NCBI GenBank assembly: GCA_017987115.1 | Contig: JAGNUG010000021.1 | Span: 1 to 43,123 of the forward strand | DNA length: 43,123 bases | Direction: 5' to 3' | Source of the DNA: Flavobacteriales bacterium | GTDB taxonomy: Bacteria > Bacteroidota > Bacteroidia > Flavobacteriales_F > PHOS-HE28 | Shown here: positions 32,652-40,844 of the stretch, piece after piece | Position numbering within the stretch: position 1 is the first letter of the stretch | Layout: every line of letters starts with the position of its first letter | Notes under the pieces: generated by a model | What the model was told of the DNA's origin: nothing | The model's input: only the letters and a program-made list of their open reading frames with translations | The model's database searches: none | Program-made: the position numbers and the translations under genes

Positions 32652-33134
32652 TTATTCGTTTTTTAATTGAAGCAGGAAGCGATCGATACCATTGGTGATC
32701 GCCGTATCCTGCGAAGTGCTTTTATACTTTTCCAGACTTGCGATGGCTTGGGGTATGGAATCCAAGGTCGCGTAGGTTCGGCCCAAGTAGAACAAGGCAT
32801 CCGGGTAACCATCCGGGTCCAGTTCAACTACCTTTTTGAAGCGATCGAGGGCTTTATCATACTGTCCGCTTTTGACGCTGAAGAGACCCAGGTTCCAAAG
32901 TGCTTCCACATTGTCGGGTTCCTCTTTCACGATCTCCAGCAGCATTTTGATGCCGCGCATGGGTTCTTGTCCGTTCACCAAGACAACCGCTTCCGCGGTA
33001 CGCGCCTTGGCGGGGTCCATTTTCGCCATTTCCTCCTGCTTCCCGGAAGGCATCCGGGGGGCCAATACCAAAAGAACGATCACTACCACCGCTAAACCGA
33101 GTGCCAGCAATTGAGGCTTCTTCAAGCCATTCAT
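32652..33134 (-). CDS. TPR protein with N-terminal membrane anchor
   Basis: A 160-residue protein. An N-terminal hydrophobic helix (LLALGLAVVVIVLLVLAP, about 9-26) anchors it to the membrane. Two or three TPR units follow: VEALWNLGLFSVKSGQYDKALDRFKKVVELDP, and PDALFYLGRTYATLDSIPQAIASLEKYK. It is encoded 3 bp downstream of the HU gene and 12 bp upstream of the COX24-like gene. TPR proteins bind other proteins; its partner is not known. Confidence 0.85.
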   Translation of the reverse strand: MNGLKKPQLLALGLAVVVIVLLVLAPRMPSGKQEEMAKMDPAKARTAEAVVLVNGQEPMRGIKMLLEIVKEEPDNVEALWNLGLFSVKSGQYDKALDRFKKVVELDPDGYPDALFYLGRTYATLDSIPQAIASLEKYKSTSQDTAITNGIDRFLLQLKNE

Positions 33135-33137
33135 TGC

Positions 33138-33428
33138 TTACGCAGACTTAGCCCTGTTCTTAACCTTATCGACGAACGTGTCGGCAGGTTTGAACGCCGG
33201 CACATCGTGCGCCGGGATGATAATGGTGGTATTACGGGCCAGGATCCTTCCGGTCTTCTGTGCCCTGTGCTTTACCACGAAGCTCCCGAACCCACGCAGG
33301 TGGACGTTCTCGCCTTTCTCAAGGCTCACCTTCACTTCTTCCATGAATGCCTCAACGGTGGTTAGAACAACTTGGCGTTCAACACCTGTCCGTTTTGCGA
33401 TCATACCGACCAATTCTGCCTTCGTCAT
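33138..33428 (-). CDS. HU-family DNA-binding protein
   Basis: A 96-residue histone-like protein that bends and compacts DNA. It opens MTKAELVGMIAKRTGVERQVV and has the conserved GFGSFVVKHRAQKTGRILARNT arm region, then VPAFKPADTFVDKV. Its N-terminal KAELVGMIAKR is HU-like; the arm RNTTIIIP has an Ile-rich variant. It is the first gene of the unit with the TPR, COX24-like and RNase E/G genes and has the best promoter in the window. Confidence 0.92.
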   Translation of the reverse strand: MTKAELVGMIAKRTGVERQVVLTTVEAFMEEVKVSLEKGENVHLRGFGSFVVKHRAQKTGRILARNTTIIIPAHDVPAFKPADTFVDKVKNRAKSA

Positions 33429-33451
33429 GCCCTGCTTTAGATTTGGGGCCG

Positions 33452-33481
33452 CAAAGATAGGTGATCTTCTTGAATGAACAA
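33452..33481 (-). promoter_or_regulatory. Bacteroidota-type promoter for the HU operon
   Basis: On the minus strand TTG (33481-33479), 19 bases, and TATCTTTG (33459-33452) match the TTG-N19-TAnnTTTG consensus. The -7 box ends 23 bases before the ATG at 33428. Confidence 0.7.
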
Positions 33482-33593
33482 CCGATCATTAATACTTCCT
33501 TCATCGCATCGAACGAACCGACGCTCAGTGGGTTCCATAACATGGATGAAGCGCTCGGACAGCAGCGCCTTGCGGACCCGAGCCTGAACACCG

Positions 33594-34667
33594 ATGGCAG
33601 CCCGATCCAACAACAGTAGCGCAGCACTCCAGTGGTTCAGCAAGGCCTTACTGCCGTGGTACCGGGAGCACTTCCGCGACCTGCCTTGGCGACGCACCAC
33701 CGACCCGTACCGGATCTGGCTGAGCGAGGTGATCCTGCAGCAAACGCGCGTCGATCAAGGCATGGCCTACTGGCATCGGTTCGTGGAACGCTACCCCACC
33801 GTGGCCGACCTGGCCTCCGCACCCGAGGATGACGTACTGAAACTCTGGCAAGGCCTCGGCTATTACAGCCGGGCGCGCAACCTCCGCACCGCCGCGCAAC
33901 AGGTCATGGACGACCATCAGGGGCAGTTCCCACGGACCTACGAAGCCTTGAAACAACTGAAAGGCGTAGGCGAATACACCGCTGCGGCCATTGGCAGTAT
34001 TTCATTCAATCTGCCGGAGCCGGTGGTGGATGGCAATGTGTACCGTGTGCTCGCACGGGTATTCGGGTTGGACCTCCCGATCGACAGCACCGAAGGTAAA
34101 AAAGTGTTCCGGTCCCTGGCTGCCGACCTCTTGGATCCGACCCATCCGGGCGACCACAACCAAGCCGTCATGGAATTGGGCGCCACGGTGTGTACGCCGA
34201 AGAACCCGCTGTGCGAAACCTGTCCCATAGCGACCAAGTGCATTGCAAAAGCAACGGATCGCATTACCGAACTCCCCGTAAAAGCGAACCGGACCGCAGT
34301 GCGCACCCGCCATTTCAACTACCTGCACATCACCACCAAGCAAGGAACCTACCTGCGGAAACGAAAAGGCAAAGGCATCTGGGAAGGCTTGTACGAATTC
34401 CCCCAGATCGAATCTGAAAAAGACCTTTGCACCAACCGTTTCGCAGCGCTCTTGGAACGTACCTACGGCAAGGGCTGGAAGCTCACCAATTCCTATGGCC
34501 CGGTAAAGCACGTGCTAAGCCACCAACTCATCCGCGCTACCTTCTGGACAGCCATCCCACCACTCGGTTTTGCTGTTACAGCGGAGTGGGTGTTGGTGCC
34601 GAAAGCGAAGATGACGGACTATGCGGTTCCGCGGTTGGTTGAGCGGTATTTGGGGGAGGGTTTGTAG
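33594..34667 (+). CDS. mutY: A/G-specific adenine glycosylase
   Basis: Removes adenine mispaired with 8-oxoguanine. It has 357 residues. The catalytic Glu is E45 in WLSEVILQQTRV; the helix-hairpin-helix is LKGVGEYTAAAIGS and the catalytic Asp is in VVDGNVYRVLARV. The [4Fe-4S] ligands follow the C-x6-C-x2-C-x5-C pattern (CTPKNPLCETCPIATKC). A NUDIX-like C-terminal domain (HITTKQGTYLRKRKGKGIWEGLYEFP) reads 8-oxoG. It is divergent from HU and first in the mutY-ssb-gldE-gldD row. Confidence 0.95.
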   Translation: MAARSNNSSAALQWFSKALLPWYREHFRDLPWRRTTDPYRIWLSEVILQQTRVDQGMAYWHRFVERYPTVADLASAPEDDVLKLWQGLGYYSRARNLRTAAQQVMDDHQGQFPRTYEALKQLKGVGEYTAAAIGSISFNLPEPVVDGNVYRVLARVFGLDLPIDSTEGKKVFRSLAADLLDPTHPGDHNQAVMELGATVCTPKNPLCETCPIATKCIAKATDRITELPVKANRTAVRTRHFNYLHITTKQGTYLRKRKGKGIWEGLYEFPQIESEKDLCTNRFAALLERTYGKGWKLTNSYGPVKHVLSHQLIRATFWTAIPPLGFAVTAEWVLVPKAKMTDYAVPRLVERYLGEGL

Positions 34668-34778
34668 TGTAATCTTTGCGCTTTTGTAACGCCTTTTTCA
34701 AATGGCAACAGGATATTGCTGTTCAGAGACATTAACTAACGAGCACAATACCAAAAAGTAGAACCCCGCCCGATCTCT

Positions 34779-34786
34779 TACCTTCG
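34779..34786 (+). promoter_or_regulatory. Possible -7 box TACCTTCG for ssb
   Basis: A one-base variant of TAnnTTTG, 18 bases before the ATG at 34805. I see no -33 TTG. Confidence 0.35.
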
Positions 34787-34804
34787 TCCTTCAACACCCC
34801 TACA

Positions 34805-35260
34805 ATGGCCGGAGTAAACAAAGTGATATTGGTTGGTAATCTTGGTGCTGACCCTGAAATTCGTCACCTGCAGAATGGTGCGAGCGTTGCCAATTTTCGA
34901 ATTGCAACCAGTGAGACCTATAAGGACAAGACCACGGGTGAGCGGCGTGAGCAGACCGAGTGGCATAGCATCGTCGCATGGCGTGGGTTGGCAGAGATCA
35001 CTGAGAAGTACCTGCGCAAAGGCAGCAAGGTGTATTTAGAGGGTAAGCTCCGCACCCGCCAATGGCAGGACAAGGATGGCAATACCAAGTACACCACGGA
35101 GATCCATGTGGATGAAATGACCATGTTGGATCGTGCAAGCGACAACACTTCGGGAAATAGCGGTCAACAACAACCCCAAGCACAAGCGAAGGAAACATCC
35201 AGCGCTTCTCAAACTCCCATTGGCCAAGGCGCCGATGATGACGATGACCTGCCGTTCTGA
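34805..35260 (+). CDS. ssb: Single-stranded DNA-binding protein
   Basis: A 151-residue SSB. The OB fold spans about residues 1-110, with [20 protein letters not shown] at the start and [36 protein letters not shown] disordered Gln/Ser linker (about 115-142) ends in the acidic tip DDDDDLPF, which binds partner repair and replication proteins. It lies between mutY and gldE, a common Bacteroidota order. Confidence 0.96.
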   Translation: MAGVNKVILVGNLGADPEIRHLQNGASVANFRIATSETYKDKTTGERREQTEWHSIVAWRGLAEITEKYLRKGSKVYLEGKLRTRQWQDKDGNTKYTTEIHVDEMTMLDRASDNTSGNSGQQQPQAQAKETSSASQTPIGQGADDDDDLPF

Positions 35261-35274
35261 TTTTAGGTGAATGT

Positions 35275-35340
35275 TCCGGGTCAAGCCCGGAGTGACGGCC
35301 CAGATCGATAGCACGGGATGACCGGCCCGGAATGACGGGA
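35275..35340. repeat. REP-like palindromic repeat
   Basis: Two related imperfect units. The first has TCCGGGTCAAGCCCGGA (35275-35291) followed by GTGACGG; the second is CGGGATGACCGGCCCGG (35313-35330) followed by AATGACGGG. The CCGGGTCAAGCCCGGA..GACGG wording is of a kind known as a dispersed intergenic repeat in several bacterial groups. It sits between ssb and gldE; it may also act as a terminator hairpin. Confidence 0.55.
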
Positions 35341-35410
35341 AAAGAAGGAGCAATCGTTTAACTTGCGCGATCCGAAATACCCTGGCTCTTTAGCGTAAAA
35401 CAAGAATCCG

Positions 35411-36736
35411 TTGGAACCTCCGTCCTCATATTTAGTATTGATCACCTTGCTGACCATAAGTCCAGTGGTGGTGATCTACCTGGTGATCATTGGTGCGTTG
35501 TTGCTGTTGTCGGCGGCCATGTCGGCCAGTGAGTTTGCGTTGTTCTCGTTGAAGCCGGAACACTTGCGCGAACTGAAAGAACGTGGCGGGAATACTGGAC
35601 AACGCGTGATGGAACTTCTGGCGAAACCGCGCCGGTTGCTTGCCACCATTTTGATCTCGAGTGCCTTCGTGAATATGGGCATCATCGTGCTGAGCACGTT
35701 CGCCGTTACGCAGTTGTGGGATGTCTCTGCGATGCCGCGTTACCTGGTGATCACGGTGCATGTATCCGCAGTGGCGTTCTTGATCGTGCTGGTGGGTGAA
35801 GTGATCCCGAAGGTGTATTCCAGCACCGAGCCGGTGAGTATTGCAAAACGGATGTCCGGTCTGTTGATCACCTTGCGCTGGTTGTTCCGTCCGCTCAGCG
35901 AAACGTTGGTACGCAGCACGAATTTCATTGAGAAGCGGTACAGCAAAAAGCAGAAGCAGACCCTTTCCGTGGATTCATTGGGCCACGCGCTGGACCTTAC
36001 ACAGGATGAAAGCTCGAGCGTGCAGGAACAACGGATCCTGCGCGGTATCGTGAAGTTCGGCAACTTCGAGGTCCGCCAGATCATGCGCCCCCGGACGGAG
36101 GTCGTCGGGTTCGCGCAGGAACTTGATTTCAAGCAGTTGTTGGCCGCTATCGTTGAGAGCGGATTCTCACGTGTGCCGGTCTATGAAGAAACCTTGGACA
36201 CGGTGAAAGGTGTGCTCTACATCAAGGACGTGCTTCCGCATATCGAGAAGCCGGCGTTCGATTGGTTGAGTCTGATCCGTGAACCTTATTTCGTTCCGGA
36301 AAGCAAGAAGTTGGATGACCTGTTGAAGGAATTCCAGACCGAGAAAGTACACTTGGCCGTAGTCGTAGATGAGTACGGCGGAACGAGCGGGATCATTACG
36401 TTGGAGGATGTGATCGAAGAGATCGTGGGTGACATCACCGATGAATACGACGATGAGGACCTTTGGTACAGCAAGCTGGATGACCGCACGTGGGTGTTCG
36501 AGGGCAAAGCAGCGCTGACGGATGTTTACCGTGTGCTGGGCATCGACGGTGCACTCTTCGAAGAACACAAAGGCGATAGCGGAACGTTGGGTGGTTTCAT
36601 TCTGGAACAGACCGGTCGTATCCCGAAAAAAGGCGAGCGCATCGATTTCGGGAATTGGACCTTCGTGGTTGAGGGTTCGGATAACAAGCGGATCCGACGG
36701 GTGAAAATGATCATGCACGTGGTGGTTGATGAGTAA
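35411..36736 (+). CDS. gldE: Gliding motility-associated protein GldE (CNNM/CorC-like)
   Basis: A 441-residue membrane protein from a TTG at 35411. The opening MEPPSSYLV resembles GldE starts, and no ATG nearby keeps the first helices. The CNNM/DUF21 domain has three or so membrane helices (SAAMSASEFALFSLKPEHLREL, then LISSAFVNMGIIVLSTFAV). Two CBS domains follow (IMRPRTEVVGFAQ, and VVVDEYGGTSGIITLEDVIEEIVGDI). A CorC_HlyC transporter-associated domain is at the end. GldE is needed with GldD for gliding and T9SS function. The gldD start overlaps its stop. Confidence 0.9.
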   Translation: MEPPSSYLVLITLLTISPVVVIYLVIIGALLLLSAAMSASEFALFSLKPEHLRELKERGGNTGQRVMELLAKPRRLLATILISSAFVNMGIIVLSTFAVTQLWDVSAMPRYLVITVHVSAVAFLIVLVGEVIPKVYSSTEPVSIAKRMSGLLITLRWLFRPLSETLVRSTNFIEKRYSKKQKQTLSVDSLGHALDLTQDESSSVQEQRILRGIVKFGNFEVRQIMRPRTEVVGFAQELDFKQLLAAIVESGFSRVPVYEETLDTVKGVLYIKDVLPHIEKPAFDWLSLIREPYFVPESKKLDDLLKEFQTEKVHLAVVVDEYGGTSGIITLEDVIEEIVGDITDEYDDEDLWYSKLDDRTWVFEGKAALTDVYRVLGIDGALFEEHKGDSGTLGGFILEQTGRIPKKGERIDFGNWTFVVEGSDNKRIRRVKMIMHVVVDE

Positions 36737-37331
36737 CACCAGCGGACATACGGTTTCGGCGCATTGGCGTGCAGTGCTGGGAATGACCATGATCCTGGTC
36801 GTACTTGCCACAGGCTGCACACCTGATCCCGTTCCGAAACCACGCGGTTATTTCCGCATCGACCTTCCCGAAAAAGGGTACAAGCGTTGGAACAGTTCCA
36901 TCGGACTATCCGCTGACATTCCGACCTACGTGAAAATGGCCGAGCGCGATGCGAAGAGCGATGCACGCTGGTATGATATGCGCTTTCCGCAGCAACGCGC
37001 AACCGTCCATCTGACGTGGAGCCCTGTTGGAGGCCAATTGAACAATTTGATCGCGGACGCACATGAATTCAAGAATTCACACGGTACCAAAGCGTTGAAG
37101 ATCGGCAACGAACGTGTGCTCCGCGACAGTGTCCGGGTATTTGGAACGCTCTTCGATGTGGAAGGTGACGTTGCCAGTCCGTTCGTGTTCTACCTCACCG
37201 ATAGCACGGACAATTTCCTTTACGGTGCGCTGTATTTCGATGTGCGTCCGAACGCCGATTCACTCGCCCCCGTTACGGATCGGATCCGCGACGACCTGCG
37301 CCATTTGGCCGCTACGCTTCGTTGGAAGTGA
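36729..37331 (+). CDS. gldD: Gliding motility lipoprotein GldD
   Basis: A 200-residue lipoprotein from the ATG at 36729, overlapping the end of gldE by 8 bases. The lipobox VLATGC puts the lipidated Cys at 30. GldD features are the early PRGYFRIDLPEKGYKRW motif and later PFVFYLTDSTDNFLYGALYFDVRPNADSLAPV. It works in the T9SS/gliding machinery. Convergent ctaA ends 18 bp beyond it. Confidence 0.93.
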   Translation: MSNTSGHTVSAHWRAVLGMTMILVVLATGCTPDPVPKPRGYFRIDLPEKGYKRWNSSIGLSADIPTYVKMAERDAKSDARWYDMRFPQQRATVHLTWSPVGGQLNNLIADAHEFKNSHGTKALKIGNERVLRDSVRVFGTLFDVEGDVASPFVFYLTDSTDNFLYGALYFDVRPNADSLAPVTDRIRDDLRHLAATLRWK

Positions 37332-37349
37332 TACTGCTTCGACGGCACT

Positions 37350-38387
37350 TTAACGCTGAACGGTAACCGATCGACCTGTGCTGTGCATGACCCATAGCAC
37401 GGCAGCAAGCAGCAACAGCGCGCCGAATTGATGGGCAACGCCAAGGGCGATATGCACCTGTGATAACACGGTGAACACACCCAGAACGAATTGCAGTCCA
37501 ACGGCGAACAATAGCCACTTCGAAGGAGCGGCAAAGTCGGCGGTATTCCTGAAACGAACGCCATACCAAACGAATACACCAGCTACCACCCAAGCGAAGT
37601 AGCGGTGGATGAACTGCACGCCATCGCGGTGGTCGGTGAAGTCCTTCAGCAAACTCCCGAATGCGGTAACGTTCTCGGGCATGAGCTCGCCGTTCATCAG
37701 CGGCCAGGTGTTGTACATGTGGCCTGCATCCAGCCCTGCGGTGAATGCGCCCCAGACGATCTGCAGCACTAACAGCACCAACAAGACCCTTGCCCATTTT
37801 CCTTCGCGGGTTCCGTTGGTTGCGAAGGTCCGCCTACCCCTTCGGATATCGAGAACGGTCCACAACACGATGGCGAACACCGTGAACGCTGCACAGAGGT
37901 GAATGGCCAAGCGGTAATGGCTCACATCGGTGCGTTCCTGCAGCCCACTTACCACCATGAACCAACCCAGCGCACCGACCAGTCCGCCGCCGACCAGGAT
38001 CACCCAACTGCGTTTCAGAAGCCAGCCTTTCAACAGGCCCTTTCGCCAGAACAACACGAACGGAATGGCGAAGACCAGCCCCATCATCCTGCCCCAGTTG
38101 CGGTGTAGGTATTCCCAAAAGAAGATCCGTTTGAAACCCGCGAGATCCATGTGCGGGTTGGTCAGCGTATACTCCGGGATCCGTTTGTACTTCTCGAAGG
38201 CCTCCGTCCATTCGGCAGCATTCATGGGAGGCAATGCGCCCATGATCGGTTTCCATTCGGTAATGCTGAGGCCGCTGTCCGTAAGGCGGGTAATGCCACC
38301 GATCGCCACCATGCAGGCTATAAGTACGCAACCTGTGAGCAGCCACGTGATCACTGGTTTAAGTCGGGCCGATCCTTGATCCTGCAT
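37350..38387 (-). CDS. ctaA: Heme A synthase (CtaA/COX15)
   Basis: Oxidises heme O to heme A for cytochrome oxidase. It has 345 residues and about eight membrane helices in two bundles. The alpha-proteobacterial/mitochondrial type is seen: GGITRLTDSGLSITEWKPIMGALPP, EYLHRNWGRMMGL with a conserved His, SHYRLAIHL, FIHRYFAWVV and IALGVAHQFGALLLL. The B. subtilis-type Cys pairs are absent. The ATG at 38387 lies 9 bases after a TAGCTTTG box. Confidence 0.93.
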   Translation of the reverse strand: MQDQGSARLKPVITWLLTGCVLIACMVAIGGITRLTDSGLSITEWKPIMGALPPMNAAEWTEAFEKYKRIPEYTLTNPHMDLAGFKRIFFWEYLHRNWGRMMGLVFAIPFVLFWRKGLLKGWLLKRSWVILVGGGLVGALGWFMVVSGLQERTDVSHYRLAIHLCAAFTVFAIVLWTVLDIRRGRRTFATNGTREGKWARVLLVLLVLQIVWGAFTAGLDAGHMYNTWPLMNGELMPENVTAFGSLLKDFTDHRDGVQFIHRYFAWVVAGVFVWYGVRFRNTADFAAPSKWLLFAVGLQFVLGVFTVLSQVHIALGVAHQFGALLLLAAVLWVMHSTGRSVTVQR

Positions 38388-38395
38388 AGAGGCCG

Positions 38396-38403
38396 CAAAG
38401 CTA
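38396..38403 (-). promoter_or_regulatory. -7 box TAGCTTTG for ctaA
   Basis: On the minus strand TAGCTTTG matches TAnnTTTG exactly and ends 8 bases before the ATG at 38387. Confidence 0.5.
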
Positions 38404-38416
38404 CCACCGCACGCAT

Positions 38417-38442
38417 AAAAAAAGGGAGCCGAAACTCCCTTT
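38417..38442 (-). terminator. Intrinsic terminator after the HMA gene
   Basis: On the minus strand AAAGGGAG, loop TTTCGG, CTCCCTTT (38442-38421) is followed by a T-run (to 38417). It lies just upstream of the ctaA promoter. Confidence 0.75.
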
Positions 38443-38463
38443 TACAAATTCGAACTCAATGGA

Positions 38464-39000
38464 TCACCTGATCAGGATCCGTGATAGGATCGCGAAGAGG
38501 CTCGGGATAATTACGGAGGAAGTCGGGGCACACGAAGCAGCAGCTACGGCACCACTCTCTTTGGGTTTAGCCGCTTCTTTATTACTGGATGTTGCACTGA
38601 TCACTTCTTTGATGACCTTCACTTCCACAACCTTGTATTGTCCTTCATGCAGGGTTTGGATCGCATCGATCATTTCAGCGTCGGTCACCTTCGTATCGTC
38701 ATAGGAAACGATGGCGTGATCCCGCTCATCGCCTTCGATGAACTCGATCTCCGTACTTGCTACGCCTGGAAGTTTGGCCAATGCCTTCTTGATCGAACCA
38801 CCGCACATCATCTCGCACGACATGCCGTCGATGCTGATATCTGCGGTAGCAACGGGTATACCGGAGCTGATCGCGACTTCCTGAACTGTACGCACGAAGC
38901 TCGCAGCCGTCTTCATGTTGGTATCTCCAGCGGCAGAGTGGCCGCAACCAAGGAACAATAGACCAGCAATGAAAAATGGAAGGGCGGATCGGGAGATCAT
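38464..39000 (-). CDS. HMA-domain lipoprotein
   Basis: A 178-residue protein with lipobox LLFLGC (Cys at 19) and a heavy-metal-associated domain (about residues 53-125). The metal motif is GMSCEMMCGGSI, with C-x3-C instead of the usual C-x2-C. A longer loop follows in the domain. The C-terminal region is low complexity (SSNKEAAKPKESGAVAAAS) and ends in a hydrophobic tail (CAPTSSVIIPSLFAILSRIL). The likely role is binding or handing over copper or another soft metal in the envelope; no transporter gene is next to it. Confidence 0.82.
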   Translation of the reverse strand: MISRSALPFFIAGLLFLGCGHSAAGDTNMKTAASFVRTVQEVAISSGIPVATADISIDGMSCEMMCGGSIKKALAKLPGVASTEIEFIEGDERDHAIVSYDDTKVTDAEMIDAIQTLHEGQYKVVEVKVIKEVISATSSNKEAAKPKESGAVAAASCAPTSSVIIPSLFAILSRILIR

Positions 39001-39044
39001 GATTTTCGGGTTTGTATCAGATATGACGCATAGAATGCTGAAAC

Positions 39045-39058
39045 GTTACAAATGTAAC
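39045..39058. promoter_or_regulatory. Palindromic operator candidate GTTAC-N4-GTAAC
   Basis: GTTACAAATGTAAC is a perfect 5+5 inverted repeat around four bases, midway between the divergent HMA lipoprotein and EamA genes. It differs from the GTGAY sites of the sulfur cassette in sequence and in distance to the -7 boxes. Confidence 0.4.
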
Positions 39059-39077
39059 TGCGGTATTCAATACAAGA

Positions 39078-39085
39078 TACCTTCG
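39078..39085 (+). promoter_or_regulatory. Possible -7 box TACCTTCG for the EamA gene
   Basis: A one-base variant of TAnnTTTG, identical to the one before ssb, ending 11 bases before the ATG at 39097. Confidence 0.35.
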
Positions 39086-39096
39086 CGCCGCGTTAA

Positions 39097-40005
39097 ATGA
39101 CCATAAAAAAAGACAAAAACTCGGGCACTATATGGCTCCTGCTGGTCATTTTAGCGCTGATCTGGGGTACCTCCTTCATTCTTATGAAAAGGGGGTTGTA
39201 CAACGATGGCGTGGCGGTCCTTTCACCGTGGCAGGTCGCCACCAGCCGTTTGGCAATTGCGTGGCTTGCACTTTCACCGCTCCTGTTCAAGCACATCGGG
39301 CTGATGCGCAAGCATTGGTTGCCGCTGATCGGCACAGGGGTATTGGGCAATGGCATACCCGCGTTCCTTTTCGCCACCGCGCAAAGCCGGATCGACAGCT
39401 CGCTTTCCGGCATGCTGAACAGCCTGACACCCTTGATGACCATGTTCGTCGGGGCGCTATTGTTCGGGATCCGCATGCGTGGCGCACATGTTATTGGGAT
39501 CATTCTCGGGTTGATCGGTGCCGCAGGACTGATATGGGTGAAACGCGGCGATGGAACACCAACATGGTCGCTGTATGCGATATTGCCCGTGATCGGAGCG
39601 CTGTGTTATGGCGTAAGTGGAAACATCGTAAAGCGGTATTTGTACACGTTGCCCGCTACGGCAACTGCCGCGTTGGCGCTTACGTTCGTCGGCCCCATCT
39701 GCATCGGCCTTGCCTTGGGCAGCGGCCTGCCGGAAACCCTTCGGACCAACCCGCAGGCCTGGACCTCCTTGGGCTACATAGCCATACTCGCCACGTTAAG
39801 CAGCGCCTTCGCACTGATCCTGTGGAACAAGCTCCTGCAATACACCACGGCGTTGCGCGCATCATCCGTAACGTACCTCATGCCGGTGGTCGCCATTGTA
39901 TGGGGTGTGCTGGATGGCGAACGTGTGACGGTACCACAGCTGGCCATGATCGCGTTAGTGCTGAGCGGCGTGTACATTGTGAGCATCGCGGAACGGACCC
40001 GGTAA
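39097..40005 (+). CDS. EamA-family (DMT) transporter
   Basis: A 302-residue permease with ten hydrophobic segments in two homologous halves of five, the drug/metabolite transporter layout. The first half starts LLVILALIWGTSFILMKRGL and has SSLSGMLNSLTPLMTMFVGALLFG; the second has YAILPVIGALCYGVSGNIVKRYL and RASSVTYLMPVVAIVWGVLDGE. Substrates in this family are amino acids, nucleosides or metabolites; none can be named here. It is divergent from the HMA gene and 68 bp upstream of the glycosyltransferase. Confidence 0.9.
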   Translation: MTIKKDKNSGTIWLLLVILALIWGTSFILMKRGLYNDGVAVLSPWQVATSRLAIAWLALSPLLFKHIGLMRKHWLPLIGTGVLGNGIPAFLFATAQSRIDSSLSGMLNSLTPLMTMFVGALLFGIRMRGAHVIGIILGLIGAAGLIWVKRGDGTPTWSLYAILPVIGALCYGVSGNIVKRYLYTLPATATAALALTFVGPICIGLALGSGLPETLRTNPQAWTSLGYIAILATLSSAFALILWNKLLQYTTALRASSVTYLMPVVAIVWGVLDGERVTVPQLAMIALVLSGVYIVSIAERTR

Positions 40006-40035
40006 TCGTAATTCCAGCATTCCGGCCGAAGACCG

Positions 40036-40043
40036 CATCTTTG
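40036..40043 (+). promoter_or_regulatory. Possible -7 box CATCTTTG
   Basis: CATCTTTG is one base off TAnnTTTG and lies 30 bases before the ATG of the glycosyltransferase gene. Confidence 0.3.
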
Positions 40044-40073
40044 CCCAGACCTAGCTGAACGACGAACACGAAC

Positions 40074-40835
40074 ATGTACCAAGGCAAGAACGTAGTTGTA
40101 GTGCTCCCCGCTTACCGCGCAGCACTGACCCTGGAACAAACGTACAAGGAGATCCCCTTTGACCTGGTGGATGAAGTGGTTCTTGTGGACGATAAGAGTC
40201 CGGACAATACCGTTCAGGTGGCCCGCGATCTGGGCATTCGCCACATTGTGATGCATGAGAAGAATACCGGCTATGGCGGCAATCAGAAAAGCTGTTACGA
40301 CAAAGCGAAGGAGCTGAATGCGGACATCGTTGTGATGTTGCATCCGGACTATCAATACACGCCGAAATTGCTGGCGAGCATGATCACATTGATCGGCAAC
40401 GATGTGTATCCCGTTGTGTTCGGGTCGCGCATCTTGGGCAATGGAGCGTTGAAAGGAGGCATGCCGGTGTACAAATACATCGCGAACCGCTTGCTTACCC
40501 TCACGCAGAATATCCTGATGGGGCAGAAGCTGAGCGAATACCACACGGGGTACAGGGCCTTTGGTCGCGAAGTCCTTGATGCGTGCGACTACCACCAATG
40601 CTCGGATGATTTCGTATTCGATAACCAAATGATCGCACAGGTCTTCTGGAAGGGATTCGATATCGCTGAGATCACCTGCCCAACGAAATACTTTGATGAA
40701 GCGAGCAGCATCAATTTCAGTCGCAGCATGACCTATGGCATCGGTGTGGTGGGTGTGAGCTTGCGTTATTTCTTTGCACGGATCGGTATCGCAGGTTGGA
40801 AGATCTTGGGGGAACGCTGCCGTCAAAACCGTTAA
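40074..40835 (+). CDS. Family 2 glycosyltransferase (DPM1-like)
   Basis: A 253-residue GT-A-fold enzyme. The nucleotide-sugar site is seen in VVVVLPAYRAALTLEQTYKE and VDEVVLVDDKSPDNTVQVA. The metal region has DIVVMLHPDYQYTP, close to the DxD position, followed by GSRILGNGALKGGMP. The pattern matches dolichyl-phosphate mannose/glucose synthase-like GT2 enzymes (polyprenyl-phosphate sugar transfer) but there are no C-terminal membrane helices. GDP-mannose from manC in the same window is a possible donor; this is a guess. Confidence 0.85.
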   Translation: MYQGKNVVVVLPAYRAALTLEQTYKEIPFDLVDEVVLVDDKSPDNTVQVARDLGIRHIVMHEKNTGYGGNQKSCYDKAKELNADIVVMLHPDYQYTPKLLASMITLIGNDVYPVVFGSRILGNGALKGGMPVYKYIANRLLTLTQNILMGQKLSEYHTGYRAFGREVLDACDYHQCSDDFVFDNQMIAQVFWKGFDIAEITCPTKYFDEASSINFSRSMTYGIGVVGVSLRYFFARIGIAGWKILGERCRQNR

Positions 40836-40844
40836 TTCGTCGGA

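Noticed and set aside
39132-40826. Long ORFs in other frames over the EamA and glycosyltransferase genes (39132-40058 plus, 39774-40826 minus)
   Set aside because: Both overlap genes with clear families; their sequences have no recognisable motif and cross the gene boundary, so they are shadows.
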